Below, piece by piece: positions 1-6,854 of a DNA stretch of 28,271 nucleotides. The notes under the pieces were generated by a model, which saw nothing but the letters and a program-made list of their open reading frames with translations, ran no database searches and was not told the origin of the DNA. The stretch covers positions 1 to 28,271 of the forward strand of contig JBFJOO010000058.1 in assembly GCA_041617635.1 (NCBI GenBank), read 5' to 3'. Position numbers and translations under genes: made by a program. Each line of letters begins with the position of its first letter. The stretch's first letter is position 1. The DNA is from JAABRB01 sp041617635 (GTDB lineage: Bacteria > Pseudomonadota > Gammaproteobacteria > Burkholderiales > SG8-39).

Positions 1-110
1 CACCCATAGGCGGGCGCTTGCGGCCGTAGGCGCCGGACCGGCATGGCCGCTGTCCCGCTATTGCAGACTCAGTACGCGTGAGATGAGTGCCACCCCTTCG
101 ATGACGGGCC

Positions 111-136
111 AAAAAAAACCGGGGCATCGCCCCGGT
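111..136 (-). terminator. Rho-independent terminator of the peroxiredoxin-like selenoprotein gene
   Basis: Bases 118-125 and 129-136 form a perfect 8-bp GC-rich stem with a 3-base loop. Read on the minus strand, the stem is followed at once by eight T residues (118-111). It lies 37 bases after the stop codon of the minus-strand gene ending at 174, the expected place for an intrinsic terminator. Confidence 0.9.
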
Positions 137-173
137 CTTGATCACTCATCCACCTGATGCTCGTTTACGCGGG

Positions 174-656
174 CTACTTCTTCTGCTGCGCCTGCGCCTC
201 GTAGAAGCCGATCATCCGGACCACGTCCATCGGCTCGATGCGACCCAGCGGGCCCGTGCTGAAGCTGGCCACCATGATCTTGCCGTCCTGCGAAAGAAGG
301 AACTCCGAGGGCTGGACGATCCCGCGGCGATCCTCCCACCACGATCCAAGCTGGTCAGCCTGCGCGCGCGTGACCCCGTAACCGATCGGGAAACTCACCC
401 CGGCGGCCACTTCCTTCGCCTTGTCGATCGGATCGACGCTCGCCGCGACGACCTTCGCGCCCGCTGCCGCGAGCTGCGCCTTCCAAAACTCGAAGCCGGC
501 CAACTGCCGGCGACAGTACGGTCACCAGTGGCCGCGATAGAAGAGCAGTACCTTGTATTTCGATTCGATTCCATCCGGGAGCGCCAGTGTTCCCCCATCG
601 ACCAGATTGATGGTCATTTTGGGAAACATGTCGCCCGTGTTCAGCTTTTCCGCCAT
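174..656 (-). CDS. Peroxiredoxin-like selenoprotein (AhpC/TSA thioredoxin fold, U-x-x-C)
   Basis: I read this as one 160-residue selenoprotein with an in-frame TGA (524-522) decoded as selenocysteine at residue 45. The protein reads FYRGHW-U-PYCRRQL across the TGA, so Sec45 is where AhpC/TSA and redoxin proteins carry the peroxidatic or N-terminal active-site Cys, and Cys48 would be the resolving residue. Both halves are typical of the fold: KVLLFYRGHW is the beta strand entering the active site, and after it come GFEFWKAQL and VVAASVDP. The ATG at 656 is preceded by GGAGG at good spacing; an upstream in-frame start at 749 lacks this. Expected activity is thiol-dependent peroxide or disulfide reduction in the cytoplasm, as no signal peptide is visible. 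A hairpin fitting a bacterial SECIS lies just after the TGA. The gene stands alone, divergent from kynA and closed by a strong terminator. The alternative, a nonsense-mutated pseudogene, is unlikely given intact coding on both sides and two other TGA genes nearby. Confidence 0.88.
495..511 (-). promoter_or_regulatory. Candidate bacterial SECIS hairpin of the peroxiredoxin-like gene
   Basis: On the minus strand, ten bases after the TGA, the sequence folds as GCCGGC-AGUUG-GCCGGC: a 6-bp GC stem with a 5-base loop. The loop starts 16 bases after the TGA and has G as its second base. This fits the bacterial SECIS consensus as I recall it (a G among the first two loop bases, loop about 16-37 bases from the UGA). 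The hairpin lies inside the coding sequence, as expected for bacteria. Confidence 0.7.
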
Positions 657-685
657 TCCTGTTTTTCCTCCTGATTCCAACGGCC

Positions 686-711
686 GTCGGATCATTCGCT
701 GCCGATCCGAC
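686..711. promoter_or_regulatory. 8-bp inverted repeat between the divergent selenoprotein and kynA genes
   Basis: GTCGGATC (686-693) and GATCCGAC (704-711) are perfect inverted arms separated by 10 bases. The element lies 30-55 bases upstream of the peroxiredoxin-like start codon, so it could be an operator or a stem in the 5' leader. No regulator gene is adjacent and no family can be assigned. Confidence 0.4.
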
Positions 712-741
712 CGAGAGGTGAATCTACACCGGCCGGGATAT

Positions 742-758
742 CGGTACAACCCGTACCG
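742..758. promoter_or_regulatory. 17-bp palindrome, possible operator, in the divergent intergenic region
   Basis: CGGTAC-AACCC-GTACCG is a perfect 6-bp inverted repeat with a 5-base spacer. It lies about 95 bases upstream of kynA and 86 bases upstream of the selenoprotein start. Size and symmetry suit a dimeric regulator. The regulator is unknown, and I cannot place -35 or -10 boxes with confidence. Confidence 0.4.
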
Positions 759-853
759 CTCAAGAGGGATTATCGCACTGCGCCATCGCGCAATGCGGCG
801 GACCGCTCGAGCGTGGCATCATAGGCGCTCGCCTTCTGCAGTGGTGAATTGCC

Positions 854-1699
854 ATGGCCCAGCCGATCAACGATCCCGGCATCATCACCGACCTCGCTTC
901 CGAGACTTCCTACGCCGGCTACTTGCGCTTGGACAAAATCCTGTCGGCGCAGCTGCCGCGCTCGCAGCCGCCGCATCACGACGAGATGATGTTCATCATT
1001 CAGCACCAGACCTCGGAGCTGTGGATGAAGCTGATGATCCACGAGCTCGTTGCGGCGATCGAGCACGTGCGCGCCGACCGGCTCGCGCCCTGTTTCAAGA
1101 TTCTCGCGCGCGTGAAGCAGATCCAGCGGCAGCTTTTCGAGCAGTGGGCGGTGCTCGAGACGCTCACACCCTCGGAGTACGCGGAGTTCCGCGACGCGCT
1201 GGGACCCGCCTCGGGCCTCCAGTCGTTCCAATTCCGCGCCATCGAGTTCCTGCTCGGCAACAAGAACGCGCGCATGCTCGAGGTGCAGCGCCACGACCCG
1301 GACCGCCACGCCTGGTTGAAGAGCCTGCTCGATGCGCCCAGCCTCTACGAGGAGTTCCTGCGCCACCTCGCGCGCCGCGGGCTGCCAGTGCCGCGCGAAG
1401 TGATCGAGCGCGACTTCTCGCAACCCTACGCGCGGCATCCTGGCGTCACCGCGGCTTTCAAGTCGATCTACGAGGACCCGAAGCGCTACTGGGACGCGTA
1501 CGACATGTGCGAGAAGCTGGTGGACGTGGAGGAGAACTTCCAGCTCTGGCGCTTCAGGCACGTGAAGACCGTCGAGCGCGTGATCGGCTTCAAGCGCGGT
1601 ACCGGCGGCACCGCCGGCGTGGCGTTTCTCAGGAAGACGCTGGAGGTCGCGCTCTTCCCCGAGCTGATCGACGTGCGCACCGAGATCGGCCAGCGGTGA
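854..1699 (+). CDS. kynA: Tryptophan 2,3-dioxygenase
   Basis: Haem-dependent cytosolic enzyme that opens the indole ring of L-tryptophan with O2 to give N-formylkynurenine, the first step of the kynurenine pathway. The 281-residue length is normal for the bacterial enzyme. Family landmarks are clear: FIIQHQTSELWMKL around residue 50, with the distal His51; SFQFRAIEFLLGNKN, with the substrate-binding Arg128; RFRHVKTVERVIG, with proximal haem ligand His236; and the GTGGTAG loop near 249-255. It starts the plus-strand operon. Its TGA overlaps the GTG of the next gene by four bases (GTGA), implying translational coupling. The arylformamidase expected for the second step is not in the window. Confidence 0.96.
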   Translation: MAQPINDPGIITDLASETSYAGYLRLDKILSAQLPRSQPPHHDEMMFIIQHQTSELWMKLMIHELVAAIEHVRADRLAPCFKILARVKQIQRQLFEQWAVLETLTPSEYAEFRDALGPASGLQSFQFRAIEFLLGNKNARMLEVQRHDPDRHAWLKSLLDAPSLYEEFLRHLARRGLPVPREVIERDFSQPYARHPGVTAAFKSIYEDPKRYWDAYDMCEKLVDVEENFQLWRFRHVKTVERVIGFKRGTGGTAGVAFLRKTLEVALFPELIDVRTEIGQR

Positions 1700-2844
1700 T
1701 CGAGGGGCCGCTCACCGAAGCGAAGTTGCGCACCGGTCTGTGGCCGCGCTTCGCGCGCGCGCTCGCGCGCAAGGAGATCTACCTCGCCAATCACTCGCTC
1801 GGGCGGCCGCCCGACCGCATGGCCGAGGACGTGGCCGCCGCGCTCGACGCCTGGTATCGCGACATGGATGGCGCATGGGGTCCTTGGCTCGCGGCGCGCG
1901 AGCGCTTCCGCGAGCTCACCGCACGGCTCGTCGGCGCGCCGCGCCCCGACTGCATCGTGCCAAAGACCAGCGCCGCGCAAGGCCTGCGCGCGGTGCTGAA
2001 CGCGCTCGACGGCGTGCCGCGCGTGGTGGCAAGCGACGGCGAGTTCGATTCGCTCGACTTCGTCCTGCGTGTCTACCGTGAGAAGCGGCGCATCGCACTC
2101 GGCATGATGCCGTGGCGCGAGCTCCGGGTCGCTGGCGCGGACCTCGTGGTGCTCTCCTCGGTGATGTTCCGCAGCGGCGAAATCGTGACACCACTCTCGG
2201 AGATCGTGCGCGCCGCGCACGCTGCCGGCGCGCTGGTCCTGCTCGACGTCTACCACCATGCCGGAGCGCTGCCCCTGGATCTCGCCGCGCTCGAAGCCGA
2301 TTTCGCGGTCGGCGGCTCCTACAAGTACACACGCGGCGGGCCCGGCGCGTGCTGGCTGTACGTGCGCCCGGAGCTTGCCGAGCGGCTGCGCACCCTCGAC
2401 ACCGGCTGGTTCGCGAAAAAGGACGTGTTCGCCTATCAGCGCCCGGAGCCGCCCGCATTCGGTCCGGGCGGCGACGCGTGGCTCGAGTCCACGCCGCCGG
2501 TGCTCGCCCCGGTGCAGGCGCTCGCCGGCCTGGAGATCACGCTCGAGCTCGGCGCGGAGCGGCTGCGCGCCTACAATCTCGAACAAAAGCGGCGGCTCGC
2601 GACGCTGCTCGCCGCACAGGGCGTGAATGCCGAAGGCGCAGATGAAGCCCACGGCGCCTTTCTCACGGTGGCGCATCCGCACGCCAGCCGGCTCGCCGCC
2701 GCGCTGACGCGAGCGGGCGTCAACTGTGATGCGCGCGGCGCGATCCTGCGCCTCTGCCCGGACGTGCTCAATTCGGACGCGGAGCTCTCCGAGGCGGCCA
2801 GACAGGTGGGCGCGCTCGTCGCCAGCGGCGTCATGGAGCGGTAG
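1696..2844 (+). CDS. kynU: Kynureninase-like PLP enzyme (aminotransferase class V fold)
   Basis: Predicted to cleave kynurenine (or 3-hydroxykynurenine) to anthranilate (or 3-hydroxyanthranilate) and alanine using PLP. The GTG start at 1696 overlaps the kynA stop, giving 382 residues, somewhat shorter than the roughly 410-420 of classical kynureninase. Visible features are IYLANHSLGRPP near 28-38 (classical form: IYLdGNSLG), Asp184 in LLDVYHHAGALPLDL, which would contact the pyridine nitrogen, and the PLP lysine Lys210 in GGSYKYTRGGPGACW, close to the kynureninase SYKY-GGPG pattern. The substrate-pocket sequence is clearly divergent, so specificity rests mainly on coupling to kynA. A related class V enzyme acting on another kynurenine-type substrate remains possible. 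Confidence 0.8.
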   Translation: MIEGPLTEAKLRTGLWPRFARALARKEIYLANHSLGRPPDRMAEDVAAALDAWYRDMDGAWGPWLAARERFRELTARLVGAPRPDCIVPKTSAAQGLRAVLNALDGVPRVVASDGEFDSLDFVLRVYREKRRIALGMMPWRELRVAGADLVVLSSVMFRSGEIVTPLSEIVRAAHAAGALVLLDVYHHAGALPLDLAALEADFAVGGSYKYTRGGPGACWLYVRPELAERLRTLDTGWFAKKDVFAYQRPEPPAFGPGGDAWLESTPPVLAPVQALAGLEITLELGAERLRAYNLEQKRRLATLLAAQGVNAEGADEAHGAFLTVAHPHASRLAAALTRAGVNCDARGAILRLCPDVLNSDAELSEAARQVGALVASGVMER

Positions 2845-2903
2845 ACTCCGCCGGGTAGCGTCGCGAACAGATCGCCTGTCCTCTCCATCAATCGGGGTGT
2901 CTC

Positions 2904-4016
2904 GTGCCAGACTCGAAAGATTTCGCCGCAAGCTTGCCGACCACAAGAGCAGGGCTCGACCGCGAGCTGCAACGCGCCTGGTCGCGGCTCGCCGCGCCCG
3001 GGACGTGGTGGACGGGCGCGGAGCGACTGGCGATTGCCGAGGAAGTGCGCAAAGCACCCGCCTGCGAACTTTGCCGCCAACGTAAGGAAGCCCTGTCGCC
3101 CTACACGGTGCCCGGCCCGCACCAGCACATGGGCACACTGGCGGAGCCCCTGGTCGAGATCGTGCATCGCATCGTGACCGATGCCGGACGCCTCAAGCGC
3201 AGCTGGTTGCGCTCGATGCTGGACGCCGGCGTGACCGAGGAGCAGTACGTCGAGACGGTCGGCGTGATCGCGCTCGTCACGGCACTCGACACCTTCGATC
3301 ATGCGCTGGGCCGCGCGTTGCGCCCGTTGCCGGCGCCGCTGCCGGGTGACCCTTCCCGGCAGCGTCCGGCGGGCGCCAAGCGCGATCTCGCCTGGGTGCA
3401 TACGGTCGCGCCGCGCGACCTGACATCCGACGATCTCGATCCCTATGCCGTGCACGGCGAGAAGAACATCCACCGGGCGCTGAGCCTCGTCCCCCAGGAG
3501 GTGTTCAACTTCTTCGATCTCGATGTCGAGCTTTACCTGAAGGACCACGAGATCCGCGAGTTCGGCACGGAGCACCGTGCGCTGACGCACGACCAGATCG
3601 AGCTGCTCGCGGCGCGCGTGTCTGCGCTTAACGGCTGCTACTACTGAACGGTCAGCCACGCGGGGCTGCTCCGTGCGAGCGGCGAACATGCAGGACGACA
3701 GCTCGAGCTCGAAGCCGTTCTTGAAGGTGACGGCGACGACAGCGGCGTGCCGCACGCGGCGACGCTGATCGAGTTCGGCGAGGCTATTCTGGGCGCCGAG
3801 GCGGACCGGAAGGTACGCGCGAGGAAGGGCGTGCTCGATGCTCTCGGCCGGGATGGGCTGGTCGACGCGGCGGCGATCGTCGCGTCGTTCAACGCGGTCG
3901 TGAAGATCGCCGACGCCACCGGTATCCCGCTCGAGGACTACAAGGCGGCCGCCACGCAGGACCTGCGCGAGGCGCTCGGCCTCGAGCAGTTCAACAATAA
4001 TTTGGATGCGGCGTAG
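2904..4016 (+). CDS. Two-domain AhpD-like selenoprotein (C-x-x-C in first half, C-x-x-U in second)
   Basis: I read a 370-residue selenoprotein with TGA (3645-3647) as Sec248. The reading frame is intact on both sides and the junction reads LNGCYY-U-TVSHAGLL, which is the AhpD/carboxymuconolactone-decarboxylase redox helix (C-x-x-C followed by a conserved His) with Sec as the second redox residue: Cys245, Sec248, His252. The first half carries its own pair, Cys54 and Cys57 (ACELCRQRKE), so the protein looks like two AhpD-type units. The C-terminus, FNAVVKIADATGIPLEDY, is typical of alkylhydroperoxidase-like proteins. The GTG start at 2904 follows a weak GGGG. The gene lies 59 bases after the kynureninase-like gene and 9 bases before the MFS gene, so it belongs to the tryptophan operon. 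Peroxidase or thiol-disulfide activity is expected from the family; the substrate is unknown. Termination at 3647 would give a 247-residue protein lacking the redox centre and the C-terminal part of the second unit. Confidence 0.85.
3657..3675 (+). promoter_or_regulatory. Candidate bacterial SECIS hairpin of the two-domain AhpD-like gene
   Basis: CACG (3657-3660) pairs with CGTG (3672-3675). Above a one-base bulge (3661), GGG pairs with CTC (including one G-U), closing a GCUG loop at 3665-3668. The loop begins 17 bases after the TGA and its first base is G. A competing hairpin, CAGCC-ACGCGG-GGCTG at 3653-3668, is also possible, so this is the weakest of the three SECIS assignments. Confidence 0.5.
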
Positions 4017-4025
4017 ATCACGCCG

Positions 4026-5609
4026 ATGAACCGCACCCAGCGCCTCACCCTCGTCGCCACCGGGCTCGGCCTGTTCATGATCTTTCTGGACGCCCTGATC
4101 GTGAATGTGGCGTTGCCCGCGATCCAGGTCCAATTCTCGGTCGGAGAAGCCGGCCTGCAATGGGTGGTTGCGGCCTACGGCCTCGGCATGGCGGTGTTCA
4201 TCATGACGGCGGCGACGCTCGCCGACCTGCATGGGCGCCTTCGCTGGTACCTCATCGGCATCACGGTCTTCACCTTCGCGTCGATCGTCTGCGCCTTCGC
4301 GCCGTCGCTCGAGGTGCTGAACGTGGCTCGCGGCGTGCAGGGTGTCGCGGCCGCCACGGCGAACGTCACGTCGCTTGCGCTCGTGAGCGCGGCGTTTCCC
4401 GATCCAAAGGAAAAGGCGCGCGCGATCGGCATCTGGAGCGCGATCGCGAGTCTGGGCATAGCGGTCGGCCCCACGCTCGGGGGCGTGCTGGTCGAGGAAT
4501 TCGGCTGGCGCAGTATCTTCGTCGTCAACGTGCCGGTGGGCATCCTGGTCGTCTATCTTTCGCTGCGCTATGTGGCCGACTCGCGCGACCCGCGGCCAAG
4601 GCAGCTCGACCTGCCGGGGCAGGCGCTGTTCATGGTGGCCGTCGGCGCCTTCGCCTACGCGGTGATCGAGGGGCCGAAGTCCGGCTGGGGCTCTCCGTTG
4701 ATCCTCGCGCTGTTCGCGGCCGCAGCCATCGGCGGTTTCGCGTTCGTGCGCCTCGAGCGCCGCTCTGCCGATCCGATGATGGACACTGCGCTGTTTCGCG
4801 ATCGCACGTACTCCCTCGCCATCGTCACCATTTTCGTGGTGTTGTTCTCGACCTACGGCATGCTGCTCCTCGCCACCCAGTACCTGCAGAACGTGCGCGG
4901 CTACTCCGCGGAGCAGACCGGATTCATGATCCTGCCGTTCAGCGTGGCGGTAGCGATCCTGTCGCCCATTGCCGGCCGGCTGGTGGGACATTTCGGTGCC
5001 CGGCAGCCGATCCTCTTCGGTCTCTCCACGTTGATCCTCGGGCTGCTTGCGCTCGTCGCAAGCGGCAGCGGCAGCGTCGCCTTCGTGCTGGTGGGCTTCG
5101 CGCTAAGCGGCGTCGGCGCCGCCCTATGCGTCACGCCGGCTACGACGGTCGCGATGACGTCGGTGCCGCCGCAGCGCGCGGGCATGGCCTCCGGCATCAT
5201 GAGCGCGCAGCGAGCGATCGGCTCGACGGTCGGCTATGCGGTGCTGGGCTCGGTGCTCGCGGCCTGGCTGTCCGCGACGCTCGACCGGAACCTCGTTCCG
5301 GTCGTCCCCGATGCTGCGGAGCGCCAGGTGATCGCCGCCGCGATCGTGTCCAGCGCCAATCCGCGCGCGCATGTTGCCGAAATCGTGCCGCGCCAGCCGA
5401 TCGCACATCCGGATGCGGCCGTGCAGGAGGCGATCACCGCGACTGCGGACCGCGATTTCGTGCAGGGCATCCGTGCGGGCCTGTTGGTCGCGGTCGTGCT
5501 CCTGTTCTTCGTCCTGCTGGCCGGCTGGAGATGGTTTCCGCGCGGCGCCGAAGCGCTTCGGCAGGCCGAGCAGCGCGAGGAAACCAGGCTTGCGGCCTCT
5601 GAGGAATGA
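4026..5609 (+). CDS. MFS multidrug/organic-acid exporter, DHA2 (14-TM, EmrB/QacA) type
   Basis: Inner-membrane proton-coupled antiporter of 527 residues, the usual size for 14-segment DHA2 carriers. The first membrane segment reads GLGLFMIFLDALIVNVALP, containing the LD-x-x-IVNVALP motif C/D1 typical of the EmrB/QacA branch. Further landmarks are WVVAAYGLGMAVFIM, then ADLHGRLRWYLIG (motif A, loop 2-3) and GPTLGGVLVEEFGWRSIF (motif C and what follows). A charged segment of about 60 residues (roughly 430-480) sits before the last membrane helix. It starts 9 bases after the AhpD-like selenoprotein gene and ends the kyn operon. From context it may export a kynurenine-pathway product such as anthranilate, but the sequence does not show the substrate. 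Confidence 0.9.
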   Translation: MNRTQRLTLVATGLGLFMIFLDALIVNVALPAIQVQFSVGEAGLQWVVAAYGLGMAVFIMTAATLADLHGRLRWYLIGITVFTFASIVCAFAPSLEVLNVARGVQGVAAATANVTSLALVSAAFPDPKEKARAIGIWSAIASLGIAVGPTLGGVLVEEFGWRSIFVVNVPVGILVVYLSLRYVADSRDPRPRQLDLPGQALFMVAVGAFAYAVIEGPKSGWGSPLILALFAAAAIGGFAFVRLERRSADPMMDTALFRDRTYSLAIVTIFVVLFSTYGMLLLATQYLQNVRGYSAEQTGFMILPFSVAVAILSPIAGRLVGHFGARQPILFGLSTLILGLLALVASGSGSVAFVLVGFALSGVGAALCVTPATTVAMTSVPPQRAGMASGIMSAQRAIGSTVGYAVLGSVLAAWLSATLDRNLVPVVPDAAERQVIAAAIVSSANPRAHVAEIVPRQPIAHPDAAVQEAITATADRDFVQGIRAGLLVAVVLLFFVLLAGWRWFPRGAEALRQAEQREETRLAASEE

Positions 5610-5658
5610 GCCTGGCGAACTGAACCTGATCGCGCGTCGCGGACGACCAGCGACTCGA

Positions 5659-6198
5659 CTAACGCCCGTCGAGCGGCGTGGCGTCGAGCGTGCGCATGAA
5701 GACCTGCATCCCGTAGTGCAGCGCGATGAAGGCGCCCAGCTCCATGATCTGGGCCTCGGTGTAGTGCTTCTTGAGCTCGTCGTAGAACGCCGCGTCGATC
5801 TTGCCCGGATCGAGATACATCTGATCCGCGTACCGCAGCGCCAGCTTCTCGGCCTCGGTGAAGCGCGGGTCGTCGTCGTAGTCGCCCGACCCCGCGTCGA
5901 TCGTGGCCTCGTCGAGCCCCGCTTCGTGCGCCCGCTTCGAGCGCAGCGCGGAGAAATAGCGGTCGCCGGCGAAGCGCGCGAGCTGCACGCGCACGACCTC
6001 CTTCAGCTTGTGATCGACGTTGCCCGCTTCGTGCGACATCAGCATCGCGCGCAGGATCGACTTCGCGTAGTCGGGCATGCGCGCGAGGATGCGCGGAAAG
6101 AGCGCATCCGGCACGCCGAGCCGCTCGCAACGCTCGATCAGCTCGCGCAACTCGGGGTCGGCGATCGCCTCGGGTGCGACGGGCTCGACGTGCGGCAT
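5659..6198 (-). CDS. Carboxymuconolactone-decarboxylase/AhpD-fold paralogue lacking both redox residues
   Basis: A 179-residue, all-helical AhpD-fold protein, clearly a paralogue of the selenoprotein encoded just upstream. The shared C-terminal parts read AEKLALRYADQM and IDAAFYDELKKHYTEAQIMELG here, against AEKIALRYADLM and the matching block there. At the redox helix, however, the selenoprotein's C-S-Y-U is replaced by D-R-Y-F (within RFAGDRYFSALRS), so neither Cys nor Sec is present and peroxidase chemistry of the AhpD type is not expected. The ATG at 6198 overlaps the TGA of the upstream gene, indicating translational coupling. It could be a structural partner of the selenoprotein, a hydratase/decarboxylase-type relative, or a decayed duplicate under constraint. 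The frame is intact, so it is not an obvious pseudogene. Confidence 0.85.
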   Translation of the reverse strand: MPHVEPVAPEAIADPELRELIERCERLGVPDALFPRILARMPDYAKSILRAMLMSHEAGNVDHKLKEVVRVQLARFAGDRYFSALRSKRAHEAGLDEATIDAGSGDYDDDPRFTEAEKLALRYADQMYLDPGKIDAAFYDELKKHYTEAQIMELGAFIALHYGMQVFMRTLDATPLDGR

Positions 6199-6818
6199 CA
6201 GTCGGCCCCCGCTGCCACCAGCGATGCCGGCGCAGCACCGTAGAGTCGCGCGGATTCCTCCTGGCTCACCAGCCGGCCGTCCGGGGAGAACATCGGGTAG
6301 AACTTCAGCGTGCCGAAGAACGTGTGGTAGCCGATGTTGAAGCCGATGTAGCTGCCCAGCTCGACGATCTCGGTGTCGGAGTAGTGCTTGCGGAGCTCGT
6401 CATAGAACGCCGCGTCGATCGCCTCCGGATCGGTGGCCATGAGGTCCGCGTAGCGCAGCGCGATCTTCTCCGCGGGGGTGAAATTCGAGCTCGACTGGTA
6501 CTTGTTGATGCCCTCGTCCAGCTGCTTTTCGGTCAGGCCTTGCCGCTTCGCCGAAGCGGACCGGACGTTCCCTCAATAGCTGCAGGAGGCCATCCGCGAG
6601 AGCAGCACGCGGATGATCTCCTTCAGGGTATGGCTCACGCGGCCGGTGTTGAACACGGTGTCCCACGCGACGAACATCGATTCGGCCAGATCGATGTTGT
6701 GCCCCATCATGGCGTGGAAGCCGGGGTCCGGCGCCCGGTGCTCGATGCACTTGTCGATGTACGGCCCGAGCTTCGTCTTGCGGAGCTCTTCGATGTCAAG
6801 CATCGTGATGTTCGGCAT
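6198..6818 (-). CDS. AhpD-like selenoprotein (carboxymuconolactone decarboxylase family, C-x-x-U)
   Basis: I read 206 residues with an in-frame TGA (6575-6573) decoded as Sec82. The active helix is LLSRMASCSY-U-GNVRSA: Cys79 and Sec82 replace the C-x-x-C of AhpD, whose second residue is the peroxidatic one. Downstream, the frame continues with AEKIALRYADLM and AAFYDELRKHYSDTEIVELG, which align with the paralogue that follows, so both sides of the TGA are one protein. The ATG at 6818 has GGAGGA five bases upstream, and the gene starts 36 bases after a thioredoxin gene. Expected role: reduction of hydroperoxides or disulfides, probably recharged by a thioredoxin-type donor. Selenocysteine-containing AhpD-like and CMD-domain proteins have been described in bacterial and metagenomic surveys. 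A TGA-split pseudogene is the alternative, disfavoured by the SECIS-like hairpin and the Sec position. Confidence 0.9.
6543..6559 (-). promoter_or_regulatory. Candidate bacterial SECIS hairpin of the AhpD-like gene
   Basis: On the minus strand, 13 bases after the TGA, the sequence folds as CCGCUUC-GGC-GAAGCGG, a perfect 7-bp stem with a 3-base loop whose first base is G. If the closing C-G pair opens, the loop is CGGCG with G second. The loop starts 20 bases after the TGA. Stem, loop G and spacing all suit a bacterial SECIS; this is the cleanest of the three. Confidence 0.75.
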
Positions 6819-6854
6819 GCGTCCTCCGTTGCGTTGCGATCGGCGCGCCCGCGC

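Noticed and set aside
1..110. Possible partial gene or tRNA at the left edge
   Set aside because: Every frame is short or stops early without recognisable sequence, and no cloverleaf pattern is evident.
174..656. Treating the peroxiredoxin-like gene as a nonsense-mutated pseudogene
   Set aside because: The TGA is at the catalytic position, both sides are intact, a SECIS-like hairpin follows and two other genes nearby show the same arrangement.
553..1695. Long open frame upstream of and in frame with the kynureninase-like gene
   Set aside because: It runs through kynA in another frame, is Arg/Ala-rich with no recognisable domain, and the enzyme has a coupled GTG start at 1696.
1486..4991. 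Very long minus-strand open frames opposite kynA-kynU-selenoprotein-MFS
   Set aside because: Their proteins are low-complexity Arg/His/Asp/Glu-rich shadows of GC-rich genes; the plus strand has clear families with active-site motifs.
5610..5658. Intrinsic terminator between the convergent MFS and CMD genes
   Set aside because: Only a weak GTCGC/GCGAC pairing with a long loop and no T-run is visible.
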